Positions 1 to 8,691 of a stretch of DNA of 40,998 nucleotides are shown one piece after another; position 1 is the stretch's first letter; every line of letters begins with the position of its first letter. Made by a program: the position numbers and the translations under genes. The notes below the pieces were generated by a model, which made no database searches, had not been told where the DNA came from, and was given only the letters and a program-made list of their open reading frames with translations. This stretch comes from Streptomyces cucumeris (GTDB lineage: Bacteria; Actinomycetota; Actinomycetes; Streptomycetales; Streptomycetaceae), in contig NZ_JANCLX010000054.1 of assembly GCF_024295805.1 (NCBI RefSeq), positions 1-40,998 on the forward strand, read 5' to 3'.

Positions 1-2223
1 CTTGCGCTTCACCTTCGCGGCCTTGCCGTCCTTGTGGACGGTGTAGCCGTCGCTCGCGAAGCGGCTGAAGGGCGAGTCGTACGCCTGGAACCGGTTTCGC
101 ATGAGCGAGCCGTCCGCCCACTTCTCGGCGGTCGGGTGCGCGTCGATCGGGAGGATCAGACCGGTGCCCGGGTGGGCGCTCACGTTGTTGTCCGGCTGCG
201 AGGTGTCCCACTTCCAGATCAGCAGACCGTTCTGGTAGGGGAAGTGCTCGACCCAGTTGGGACGGGTGGAGGTCCAGCCGAAGTTGTACGGACCGGTCTT
301 GAGGGTCTTGTCGTAACTCACGTACTGGCGGTTCTCCGCGAGGTAGTACTGCGGGTAGTCCTTGGTGAAGGAGCTGCCGATACGCGAGAAGCCCTTGCTG
401 GTCCAGCCGTTGTCGTCCCCCTCGGCGTTGTCCGAGAAGACCGGGGAGCCGTCCGCGGTCAGCGTGAGGGAGTCGGCGGCGAAGCCCTTCTGCGCCACCC
501 CGCCGTCGGTCTGGTAGCGGAAACGCAGGTCGATCTTCTTGCCCGCGTAGGCGTCCAGCGGGAAGGAGAGCTTCTTGTACGCGCCGGAGGTGCCGGTCAG
601 GGCCGGCTTGTCACCGGCGTCCCGCGGGATGGCCTTGCCGTCCGCGGTGCCGTCCACCGGTTTCCAGTTGGCGCCGCCGTCCGTGGAGACCTCGGCGTAG
701 AGGTAGTCGTAGTTCTTCTCGATGTCCCACCAGCCCTGGAGGTCCAGGGTGGCCTTGGACTTGCCGGTGAGGTCCACCGAGCGGGTGAGGGTGTTCTTCA
801 GGTCATTCCCCATCCCGCTCCACCACTGCTTGGCGCCCTCGGCGGGCTTGGCCACCTCGGTGGTGACGGGCTTGGCGGGCAGCTCGACGACCAGCGCCTG
901 CTTGTTCTTGGTGTTGTACTCCGCGACACCGAGTGTGTGGGTCGACTTCTTCCCGGCCTTGGCGGTCGCGTGGTTCAGCCAGCCGAGCTGGAGCTTGTCC
1001 CAGGCGTTCATGTCACCGGGCAGGTCACCGATGGAGTCCTTGCCGGTGCCCAGCCAGGAACCGGAGGACATCAGCGACCAGAAGGCCACCGACGACTCAC
1101 CCTTGTTGCTGGTGTCGTACTCGTCCGGCAGACCGAGGTCATGGCCGTACTCATGGGCGAAGACACCGAGGCCACCGTTCTCGGGCTGCATGGTGTAGTC
1201 GCCGACCCAGATGCCGGTGTTCCCTACCTGCGTACCACCCGCCTTGTTCTGCGAGGGTCCGGTTTCGCCGACTGCGTGCTTGTAGACGTAGGCGCGGTGG
1301 GCCCACAGTGCGTTCTCGCCCTGGGCGCCGCCGCCCGCGGACTCGTCCTCACCGGCGTGCACGATCTGGAAGTGATCGATGTAGCCGTCGGGCTCGTTGA
1401 AGTTGCCATCGTTGTCGAAGTCGTTGCGGTCCCACTGGTCGTACTTCGACAGATCGGCCTTGATCTGCGCGTCAGTGCGACCGGCGGCTTTCTGGTCCTT
1501 GGCCCACTGGTTGACCCCGTCCCGGACGAGATCCTGTACGTTGTCGCAGTTCTTGTCGCCGCAGTAGTTGGAGCCGTAACGGGCTTCGTTCCAGTCGACC
1601 TTGACCCAGTCGGAGACCTCACCGTCGACCGAGTACCGGCCGGAGGACTGCCGCTCGTAGTACTTCTTCAGGGACTCCTTCTTCTTGTCCTTGGAGAAGT
1701 ACATGTCCTGGAAGTGCTTGCGGTTGAAGTCCTTCTTCCAGTCCGTGCTGTTGTCGTCCTTGCGGTCCGGCTCGGCGATGGTGTTGTGCGCCGGGCCCGG
1801 GTCACCGCCGTACTTCTTCACCGGGGGCTTCGGACCGTCGCCGTCCGGGTCGACCATCGTGGTGTTGTCGACCTTGTCGCCGAACTCGGTCAGGATGGTG
1901 AAGATCTTGTCGGTCTTCTCCCGGGCCAGCTCGACGTACTTCCCCTTGCCGAGCTTCACCACCTGCGAGCCGCCGCGCTTGGTGGTCTTCGCGTCCCCGG
2001 AGATGACCTGACGCAGGGCCTCCTCGCGCTGCGCTTCCTGCGTCTTGCTGAACGGGCCTGGAATGTTGTGTTCAATGTTGGCCCTCACGGCGGCCGGATC
2101 CCGGCGCTCAACTGGCTTGGACGGAGAGTCGGCCTGCGCCGCTCCTGCCCAGAGGGTGGCCGCTCCCAGCGCGGCCACGGTGGCTATGGCGGCTGGTCGA
2201 GCCGCCATGTGTCTACCGTTCAC
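1..2223 (-). CDS. Secreted M6 metallopeptidase, immune inhibitor A type (3' end outside the window)
   Basis: Secreted zinc endopeptidase of the M6 (immune inhibitor A / InhA) family, expected to degrade extracellular proteins. The zinc site HEYGH followed by DLGLPDEYD lies at about residues 357-369. The N-terminus has a basic start and a hydrophobic stretch ending in AGAAQA, a typical Sec signal peptide, followed by a propeptide-like region and, after the catalytic domain, beta-rich segments (for example the region around WWDIEKNYDYLYAEVSTDG). I chose the GTG at 2223 because GGAGG sits 8 nt upstream. An in-frame ATG at 2208 lies five codons later without its own ribosome site. 741 codons are visible with no stop, so perhaps 40 or so C-terminal residues are missing by comparison with the family. 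The gene points away from the M4 protease gene at 4248 and appears monocistronic at its 5' end. Family assignment is firm; substrate is unknown. Confidence 0.93.
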   Translation of the reverse strand, partial: MNGRHMAARPAAIATVAALGAATLWAGAAQADSPSKPVERRDPAAVRANIEHNIPGPFSKTQEAQREEALRQVISGDAKTTKRGGSQVVKLGKGKYVELAREKTDKIFTILTEFGDKVDNTTMVDPDGDGPKPPVKKYGGDPGPAHNTIAEPDRKDDNSTDWKKDFNRKHFQDMYFSKDKKKESLKKYYERQSSGRYSVDGEVSDWVKVDWNEARYGSNYCGDKNCDNVQDLVRDGVNQWAKDQKAAGRTDAQIKADLSKYDQWDRNDFDNDGNFNEPDGYIDHFQIVHAGEDESAGGGAQGENALWAHRAYVYKHAVGETGPSQNKAGGTQVGNTGIWVGDYTMQPENGGLGVFAHEYGHDLGLPDEYDTSNKGESSVAFWSLMSSGSWLGTGKDSIGDLPGDMNAWDKLQLGWLNHATAKAGKKSTHTLGVAEYNTKNKQALVVELPAKPVTTEVAKPAEGAKQWWSGMGNDLKNTLTRSVDLTGKSKATLDLQGWWDIEKNYDYLYAEVSTDGGANWKPVDGTADGKAIPRDAGDKPALTGTSGAYKKLSFPLDAYAGKKIDLRFRYQTDGGVAQKGFAADSLTLTADGSPVFSDNAEGDDNGWTSKGFSRIGSSFTKDYPQYYLAENRQYVSYDKTLKTGPYNFGWTSTRPNWVEHFPYQNGLLIWKWDTSQPDNNVSAHPGTGLILPIDAHPTAEKWADGSLMRNRFQAYDSPFSRFASDGYTVHKDGKAAKVKRK

Positions 2224-3006
2224 TCTCGAATCCTCCACATTCTCCCCGTAGGTGGGAGTATTTGATCGGAGTGATGAGATAAAAGATAGATCTCGACTTG
2301 TGTGCGGAGTATCAAGTAGCTTGACGCGTTTGGCTGTGGACAGGACCGTCGAACTTGGGTGGAGGGCACTCAACGCCTCGGCTGGTCATCCCGGTGAGTC
2401 GATACGGGACTCTTCGCGTTTGCCGACCTCGTCTCGGGTGCAGGCGATGCTCCGGGCCCGCCGGGGGCCGGGTTGTCACATCGATCCATCCGGCAGGTCA
2501 CAAGTGCTCGCTGGGCGGCCATTTCGCCGCCGGAAGAGAAGGGCCGGGGGCCACTGAGGACGGTCATCGGGTTCGCCGATCGCACTCACTGTGCGCGATG
2601 AGCGCTCTCCTTCTCCGTGTCAAGCGCCAGACGCATCAGCGCCAGAGAGGGCTCTGAAGTAAAGGGTTGTAAAAGTCGCGGGATCCTTCATGAGACTCGC
2701 AGGTCCTCCTGGTGAGGATGCACCAGCCGGGGCAGCGGAGCGGGCCCTGCCGGAAATCTTCCCCGCACGGTTGCGCTGTCCCGGAGTGGGCTTATCTGTT
2801 CCGTGCGGGAATGCAGGCCAGTCCACGGTCACCCTTCAATCCCGGTCCTGATTACAGCGGGAGTGCCTATCGGTTTCCTCTCCTTCTGCGGCGTCGGAGT
2901 GCCGCCCTCCATGTTGCCGTGGCACTAGAGGAGTTGACGATCCGTGGTCTGGAGAAGGCCGGGGCCGGTAATTGGCGGGGCACGACGAGTTCGCACGGAG
3001 GGAGTG
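2224..3006. other. Non-coding gap upstream of the M6 protease gene
   Basis: About 780 bases with no open frame that looks coding. The part next to the protease start (about 2224-2330) is AT-richer than its surroundings and is where that gene's promoter should lie. It holds a small inverted repeat, TCAAG-TAG-CTTGA at 2312-2324, which could be a regulator site but is unsupported. The rest shows no recognisable gene or RNA. Confidence 0.4.
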
Positions 3007-3642
3007 ATGAAGAGGTGCCCCATGGGCAGGACGCTTGCCACGGCCTCGGCCGTTACCCCGGGTCCGGATGCGGGATCGCGGAGCGGGGCGGACGCTGCGG
3101 CGGGGCGCACGTTCTACGTCAACGCGAGCACCGGTGACGACGCCCAGGCCAGCACCTCGCCGGAGAATCCCCGGAAGACGCTGGCCAATATGTCCGAGGC
3201 AAAGCTGGAGTCGGGCGACACCGTGGCCTTCGCACGGGGCCAGGAGCGGCCGGGGCAGCAGCTCCGTCCGTCCACGTCGGGTGTCGCGGGCAAGTCCATC
3301 ATGTACACCGCTTACGGCAGCGGGGCGCTGCCCGAGCTCGACGCGCCAGGCGCGTCCGGTGGTTCCTACGGCGCCACTGTCTTCATACAGAACCAGCAGT
3401 ACTCCCCGGAAGCCCCATCCCGTCCGTCCCCAATATCGGAGCCGACCAGCATCAGTGAGGTCGATGGGACGAGCGGCCCCGGCCGGGTGGAGAGACTCCA
3501 GTGGACGTACCCCTCCGGGCCTTGCCAGGCGATCCGGATGGACGTTCGCGCCCGCCTCGCGCCGAGGATGTCCTATGGCGTCATGGCTGGTGCGCCGGGC
3601 CGTCCTGGTCGGCGCACCAGTCGGCCGCCTGGCCCTTGGTGA
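3007..3642 (+). pseudogene. Truncated right-handed beta-helix (pectate-lyase-like) secreted protein
   Basis: Residues about 35-115 read like the N-terminal part of right-handed parallel beta-helix proteins of the polysaccharide-lyase type: TFYVNASTGDDAQ, then NPRKTLANMSEAKLESGDTVAF, then SGVAGKSIMYTAYGSGALPELD. Family members normally continue for several hundred residues of helical coils. Here the similarity stops at about residue 140 and the rest is low-complexity, Arg/Pro-rich sequence that looks out of frame or unrelated. The leader (MKRCPMGRTLATASAV) is a poor signal peptide, so this end may be damaged too. GGAGG at 2998-3002 lies just upstream, with GTG at 3004 as an alternative start. 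I read it as the decayed stub of a secreted glycan-binding or lyase gene. Whether any product is made is unknown. Confidence 0.55.
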
Positions 3643-4247
3643 GCAACGAACGCCAGCGGACGACACCTGCGGTCGGTGGCGAGGTGTGAATCTGCCTCAT
3701 CTGCCCGGCCTCTGAGCGTTCGAGAAGAGCGGTCTTCGGCCCAGGGTTTTCACCGACGTCCGGATGTGTGATCTGGAGGCTGAACGCCGCGGTCCGTACG
3801 CCCGGGCCCCGGCAACCGCATCTCTCGAGTGCGAGGTGTGGAGACCGCCCTTGCTCAGACCCGTCAGAACAGCCGACGGCGTCGGACAGGATGTGTTTCT
3901 TCGAACCTGGCTCACCCCGTTCGCGGGCTCGGTCCTGTGTGTTCACACCCTCAAGCCGCCGTGCCAGACACGTCGTGCAGGGGCGGTGGAAGGACGCCTC
4001 GTCTTCGCGGAAGAGACCGGAGGCGGCTCGCTGTTGGGCCGGGGGTTAAAGGGATCGCCAAGCGGCGGGATGTGTGGGGTCCGGTGGCGCTCCTCCTCTA
4101 TGGAAGTCGCAAGTGAACGCGAGCGCTGGAGGAGACCACTGCGGTCACGGGAGTGGCGCAGCCCCGGCTCCTCTTGTCCCGTCCCGCATCTGGAGCGGGG
4201 CTTGTTCGGCGCCACTTGCCCCACCGACGAACAGAGGCGATCTGATC
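3643..4247. other. Gap between the beta-helix stub and the M4 protease gene
   Basis: About 600 bases. No open frame has convincing codon bias or a recognised motif. The region probably includes debris of the truncated beta-helix gene and, toward 4100-4247, the promoter and leader of the M4 protease gene. No RNA gene was seen. Confidence 0.35.
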
Positions 4248-6032
4248 GTGAAGAACACACACTCTGCCCATAAGAAGCGTGCGCGAGGCTCCAGACGCAT
4301 AGCCGCTGTGGCTCTCGCCGTGGTCACCGCGACGACCGTCGCGGGTATCGCTTCGGCATCCGAGGACTCCAGCCACGCCACGACCCACACCGGCGCAAGC
4401 GAGGCCGTCGCCGAGACGCAGGTAGTGAAGGCGGCTCGCAAGGCAGCCACCGCCCATGCCAAGGAGACCGGGGTGGGTGCGCACGAGGCACTGATCGCCA
4501 AGGACACGCTGGTCGATCCCGACGGCAAGCGGCATGTCCGGTTCGAGCGCACCTACCGTGGGCTTCCCGTGGACGGGGGTGATCTGGTCGTCCACCTCGA
4601 CACGCACAACGCGTTCCAAGGCGTGACCCGGGCGATGAACCATCAGGTCTCGGTGTCCTCGCTCACCCCCAAGCTGACCGCGAAGGAAGCGGCAGCCAAG
4701 GCGTCGGGCTCAGTGCACGGCGGCAAGGCTGTCGGCAAGGCAGAACTCATCGTCACCGTGCAGGGCACCAAGACGGTGCTGGCCTACCGGGTGAGTGTCA
4801 AGAGCGGACAGGCCGACGGGCGCAGCGTCGTGCTGGACGCGACCACCGGCAAAGTCCTGGGCGGAGAGGTCATCGCTGATGGCTTCATATCCCCTCAGCT
4901 GCGGGAGAAGCTGCGTGACCTCAACGAGGTGGCAAGACCCGAGAGAACATCGCTGGCTGCCTCTCTCACGGCCCGCGCTTCTGGATCCGCAGGCACCGGT
5001 ATGTCCTTCTTCGCGGGCAAGGTCTCGCTGACGACGACCAAGAGCGGGAGTTCCTACGTCCTGAAGGACCCCAGCCGCAGTGATACGGAGACCCGCGATG
5101 CCGGCTCGCAGCAGCTGGAGTCTTTCGGATCCGGGGCGGCGTTGAAGGACTCGGACAACCGCTGGGGCAATGGCAAGACCTCTGACAAGGCCACGGCCGC
5201 GGTGGATGCCCAGTACGGGGTGACGGCCACGTTCGACTTCTACAAGAAGACGTTCGGCCGCAAGGGGATCAAGAACGACGGGCGCGGAGCCCAGGCCCTG
5301 GTCCACTGGGGCGACAGGATCGGGAACGCCTTCTGGATGCCTCGATGCCACTGCATGGCCTACGGCGACGGCGATGGAAAAACGTTCCGTCAGCCTCTGG
5401 TCGCCCTCGATGTCACCGGTCACGAGCTGACCCACGGTGTGGTGGAGGCCACCGCGGGCCTCGAACCCACCCGTGTCGACGCGGAAGACCACCAGTACGG
5501 TGAGCCGGGATCGCTCAACGAGTCCCTCGCCGACATCTTCGGCTCCGGCATGGAGTTCGCGACCAACAACAAGGCCAACCCGCCGAACTACTTCATCGGC
5601 GAGAAGATCGGCCTGGACCAAGGCTTCCTCCGACGCCTGGACAAGCCGTCGCTGGACAGGCTGGAGGACACCGTCGACTACTGGGACGAGTCCCTCTACG
5701 ACAAGGAGGTGCACGGCGGCTCCGGAGTGTCCTCCCACGCCTTCTACCTGCTCGCCGAAGGCAGCGGCAAGAAGACCATCGGGGGAGTGCGCTACGACTC
5801 CCCGACCTACGACCACTCCACTGTCAAGGGCATCGGCCGGTCCAAGGCCCTGCAGATCTACTACCGCGCCATGACCCGCTACATGGTCTCCAACACCGAC
5901 TTCCACCAGGCACGCGAAGCCACCCTCAAGGCCGCCGGCGACATCTACGGCAAGAGCAGCACTGAGTACAAGACCGTCGACAAGTCCTGGGCAGCCGTCA
6001 ACGTCACACCGAAGAACACTCCCCGACGCTGA
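4248..6032 (+). CDS. Secreted M4 (thermolysin-family) neutral metallopeptidase
   Basis: Secreted zinc endopeptidase made as a preproenzyme of 594 residues. A Sec signal peptide is visible (MKNTHSAHKKRARGSRR, then a hydrophobic core ending IASAS), followed by a long propeptide with the FTP-like segment RTYRGLPVDGGDLVVHLD, then the mature domain. Zinc ligands are H392 and H396 in GHELTHGVVEAT and E425 in LNESLADIFG. The second catalytic histidine is H497 in SGVSSHAFYLLAEG. The C-terminal helix region (YYRAMTRYMVSNTDFHQAR) is present, and the protein ends there without a P or PPC extension. I chose GTG 4248 because AGAGG lies 10 nt upstream and the signal peptide starts directly; an in-frame ATG at 4074 would add a non-signal leader. 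A strong hairpin follows the stop. With the nearby M6 gene it forms a small extracellular proteolysis locus, though the two are not co-transcribed. Confidence 0.95.
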   Translation: MKNTHSAHKKRARGSRRIAAVALAVVTATTVAGIASASEDSSHATTHTGASEAVAETQVVKAARKAATAHAKETGVGAHEALIAKDTLVDPDGKRHVRFERTYRGLPVDGGDLVVHLDTHNAFQGVTRAMNHQVSVSSLTPKLTAKEAAAKASGSVHGGKAVGKAELIVTVQGTKTVLAYRVSVKSGQADGRSVVLDATTGKVLGGEVIADGFISPQLREKLRDLNEVARPERTSLAASLTARASGSAGTGMSFFAGKVSLTTTKSGSSYVLKDPSRSDTETRDAGSQQLESFGSGAALKDSDNRWGNGKTSDKATAAVDAQYGVTATFDFYKKTFGRKGIKNDGRGAQALVHWGDRIGNAFWMPRCHCMAYGDGDGKTFRQPLVALDVTGHELTHGVVEATAGLEPTRVDAEDHQYGEPGSLNESLADIFGSGMEFATNNKANPPNYFIGEKIGLDQGFLRRLDKPSLDRLEDTVDYWDESLYDKEVHGGSGVSSHAFYLLAEGSGKKTIGGVRYDSPTYDHSTVKGIGRSKALQIYYRAMTRYMVSNTDFHQAREATLKAAGDIYGKSSTEYKTVDKSWAAVNVTPKNTPRR

Positions 6033-6066
6033 CCTCCCCGACGTCTCGTGAACGTGGCGCGAGACA

Positions 6067-6098
6067 GCCGTCTCTGGGCTCACCAGCCCAGAGACGGC
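6067..6098 (+). terminator. Intrinsic terminator after the M4 protease gene
   Basis: Perfect 14-bp stem (left arm 6067-6080, right arm 6085-6098) with a CACC loop, 34 bases past the stop codon. There is no U-tract, which is normal for streptomycete terminators. Confidence 0.8.
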
Positions 6099-6375
6099 GG
6101 ACATCGGCGGGCTCGCAGCCGACGTCGAGCAGCGTGAGATCTGGCCGTGAGCAGCCTGCTGGATGAGCGAATCTGTCGTGGTCGCGTACGACGGGACCTT
6201 TGAACTGGGAGACCAGTGCGCGAGTTGTGTGAAATATGTGACTGTTGAGTGCCCTCTAGGTGAAACCAGGCGACGCGTTCGCACGTCACACGACCATGAA
6301 CGCGTTCCTGGCTCCGCCTGTCTCTGCGACACCAGTGAGTAAACGTCACTTCAGATGCCGTCGGAGCGGGCTGCG
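6099..6375. other. Leader and promoter region of the glycan synthase gene
   Basis: About 280 bases between the terminator and the glycan synthase start. It is moderately AT-rich around 6200-6260, where a promoter is likely, but I could not pick a convincing -35/-10 pair. No gene is visible. Confidence 0.3.
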
Positions 6376-8691
6376 ATGACGGGACGGCACACGCGGCGAC
6401 CGCAACGGCCGCGGCGGCGGGAGCCGAGCGGGCGGCATCGGCAGCGACAGCAGCAGCCGCAGCAGCAACATCGGCAGCGACAACCGCAGCGGCGACGACC
6501 TGGACGGCCGCGGAAGCAGCGGCAGCGCCATCAGCAGCGGCAGCCACGGGTCCACTGGATGCTGTTGACCCTGTGTCTCTCCCTCCTGGCCACGATGCTG
6601 CTCTTCCAGGGATGGAGCACGAACGAGGTCTTCGCGGCCGAGGGCCGTCGCCCCTGCTCCACGCCCGCCCCCCGGGCCGTCTCGGACGGCGGACCGGTGC
6701 TGCGGTTCGAGAGGGGGCGGATGACCTCCTCCCAGATGCCCCCGCGCACCGTGGCGCTGACCTACGACGGCGGACCTGACCCGGTGTGGACCCCTCGCCT
6801 GCTCGACCTGTTGCGCGAGCATCACGCCCACGCCACGTTCTTCCTCCACGGCACCCAGGTCACCCGTTACCCCGGCCTGGTGCGAAGGATCCTCTCCGAG
6901 GGCCATGAAGTCGGGTCGCTCACCTACACCGGGGCCGCCATGGGCTCCGTCTCTCCGGCACGCGCCCGCATGGAGCTGTCGTTCACCCGGGCCGCGCTGG
7001 AGGGTGCCACCGGGGTCGGCACCGATCTGCTGCGGCTGCCGGGCACCTCCACCGTGCGGACCCTGTGCGGCGCGGAATGGCAGGCGGCCCGACGGGCCGC
7101 CGAGGGCGGCTACGTCCTGGTCGCCGCCGACTCGCCGCATGCCGACCCGGCCAGAGGCGCGATCCGGCAGTTCACCCAGACCGAGGAGGCGTACCAGCGG
7201 ACCGCCAGACTGCTGCGGAACCGGGACGTCAGCGAGTTCCTCACCGTGACGGCCGGACTGGGGGAGCTCCGGGCCAACGAGCCCGCGTCGCCGAAGGAGC
7301 GGTGGCTCGGTACCCGGATCTTCTGGTTCGCGGCCGTAGGCCACGTCCTGGTCACCGCGATGACCTGGATGCTCGGCGTCGTCGGTGTGCTCGGGCTCCT
7401 CAAGGTGGCACTGCTCTTCCTCTTCTCACGAATGCACATCCGCCGGCTGCGACGGCACCGGCCGGGAGCTCCCTGGCTGCGCCGGGTCAGCGGGCCGGTC
7501 ACCGTCCTGGTGCCCGCCTACAACGAGGAGGCGGGGATCGAGTCCACCCTCCGTTCCCTGCTCGCCTCCACCTACCGTGAGCTTCAGATCATCGTGATCG
7601 ACGACGGATCGACGGACCGGACGGCGGAGATCGTCGAGGCCATTCCCGACCCCCGGGTGACCCTGGTGTGCCAGAGCAACGCGGGCAAGGCTGCCGCCCT
7701 CAACACCGGACTGGCCCATACCCGGCACGACATCGTGGTCATGCTCGACGGGGACACCGTCTTCGAACCGGACGCCATCGAGCGGCTCATCCAGCCGCTG
7801 GCCCACCCGTCGATCGGCGCGGTCAGCGGCAACATCAAGGTGGCCAACCGGACTGGCCTGCTGGGCAGATGGCAGCACCTGGAGTACGTCACCGGATGCA
7901 ATCTGGACGTCCGGATGTTCGAGGTGCTGGAGTGCATGCCGACGGTTCCCGGCGCCATCGGCGCCTTCCGCCGTGAGGCACTGCTGGGGGTCGGCGGTGT
8001 CAGCGAGGACACCCTCGCCGAGGACACCGACCTCACCATGACGCTGTGGCGGGCGGGATGGCGGGTGGTCTACGAGGAGCACGCGGTCGCCTGGACCGAG
8101 GTGCCCGGAACACTCAGCCAACTGTGGCGCCAGCGTTACCGCTGGTGCTACGGCACGCTCCAGGCGATGTGGAAACACCGCGGTGCCTTCACCGAGGTCG
8201 GCTCCGCCGGGCGTTTCGCCCGCCGCGCACTCACCTTCCTCCTGGTCTTCCAGGTCGTGTTGCCGCTGCTCGCCCCGGTCGTCGACGTTTTCGCGTTGTA
8301 CGGGCTGTTCTTCTACGACCCGGTGGGGGTCGGCGCCCTCTGGCTGGGCTTCCTCGGCCTCCAGCTGCTGGTCACCGGATACGCGCTCCGGCTGGACGGC
8401 GAGCGGCTGGACGCGCTGTGGGCGGTGCCGCTCCAGAGCCTGGTCTACCGGCAGTTGCTGTATCTGGTGGTTTTCCAGTCCGTTGTCACCGCGCTGTTCG
8501 GGGTCCGGCTCCAGTGGCGACGTATGCACCGCTCGGGGCTGGCCGGTCAGCGGCTGGCGCGATCCGCCGTGTCCAGCCCGGTGCACGGCGGATCGCCGCC
8601 CGCGGTGGAGCAGCACGCATACGGGACGCCAGGTGCCGACCATGCCCCGCATGCCCATCACGCCAGTCTCCCGGAGGGTTCCCATGAGTGA
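6376..8691 (+). CDS. Membrane glycan synthase: CE4-like (deacetylase-fold) domain fused to a GT2 glycosyltransferase
   Basis: Bifunctional-type membrane protein of 771 residues. It resembles the fused PgaB/PgaC-like proteins that Streptomyces uses for beta-1,6-GlcNAc-type surface glycans (MatB type). The order is: Arg/Gln-rich cytoplasmic tail (about 1-60), a membrane segment (about 62-80), an extracellular NodB/CE4-fold domain (about 115-280), a membrane segment (about 305-345), a cytoplasmic GT2 domain (about 370-600), and C-terminal membrane helices. The GT2 motifs are complete: VPAYNEE, DDGSTD, LDGDT (D458, D460), EDTD and QRYRW (586-590). The CE4 domain looks dead: the metal aspartate is glycine (YDGGPD at 130-135) and the two histidines of the usual HTYTHP are leucine and glycine (LTYTG, 182-186). 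ATG 6376 is preferred over ATG 6355 because GGAG lies 9 nt upstream. The next gene overlaps by 8 nt. Confidence 0.9.
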   Translation: MTGRHTRRPQRPRRREPSGRHRQRQQQPQQQHRQRQPQRRRPGRPRKQRQRHQQRQPRVHWMLLTLCLSLLATMLLFQGWSTNEVFAAEGRRPCSTPAPRAVSDGGPVLRFERGRMTSSQMPPRTVALTYDGGPDPVWTPRLLDLLREHHAHATFFLHGTQVTRYPGLVRRILSEGHEVGSLTYTGAAMGSVSPARARMELSFTRAALEGATGVGTDLLRLPGTSTVRTLCGAEWQAARRAAEGGYVLVAADSPHADPARGAIRQFTQTEEAYQRTARLLRNRDVSEFLTVTAGLGELRANEPASPKERWLGTRIFWFAAVGHVLVTAMTWMLGVVGVLGLLKVALLFLFSRMHIRRLRRHRPGAPWLRRVSGPVTVLVPAYNEEAGIESTLRSLLASTYRELQIIVIDDGSTDRTAEIVEAIPDPRVTLVCQSNAGKAAALNTGLAHTRHDIVVMLDGDTVFEPDAIERLIQPLAHPSIGAVSGNIKVANRTGLLGRWQHLEYVTGCNLDVRMFEVLECMPTVPGAIGAFRREALLGVGGVSEDTLAEDTDLTMTLWRAGWRVVYEEHAVAWTEVPGTLSQLWRQRYRWCYGTLQAMWKHRGAFTEVGSAGRFARRALTFLLVFQVVLPLLAPVVDVFALYGLFFYDPVGVGALWLGFLGLQLLVTGYALRLDGERLDALWAVPLQSLVYRQLLYLVVFQSVVTALFGVRLQWRRMHRSGLAGQRLARSAVSSPVHGGSPPAVEQHAYGTPGADHAPHAHHASLPEGSHE

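Noticed and set aside
34..2265. 743-codon open frame on the plus strand opposite the M6 protease
   Set aside because: It is the mirror of a protease with clear HEYGH and signal-peptide motifs. Its translation is a Val/Leu/Gly-rich shadow without any domain.
3581..3946. 121-codon minus-strand frame in the gap before the M4 gene
   Set aside because: No ribosome site, no recognisable domain, and uneven codon bias. Probably debris.
2362..6256. 13-bp exact inverted match (GAGGGCACTCAAC at 2362-2374 and its complement at 6244-6256) flanking the M4 protease region
   Set aside because: Several 13-bp inverted matches are expected by chance in 41 kb, the flanks do not extend the match, and no transposase lies between.
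4710..6332. 540-codon minus-strand frame opposite the M4 protease gene
   Set aside because: Shadow of the protease. No recognisable motif, and it includes the terminator.
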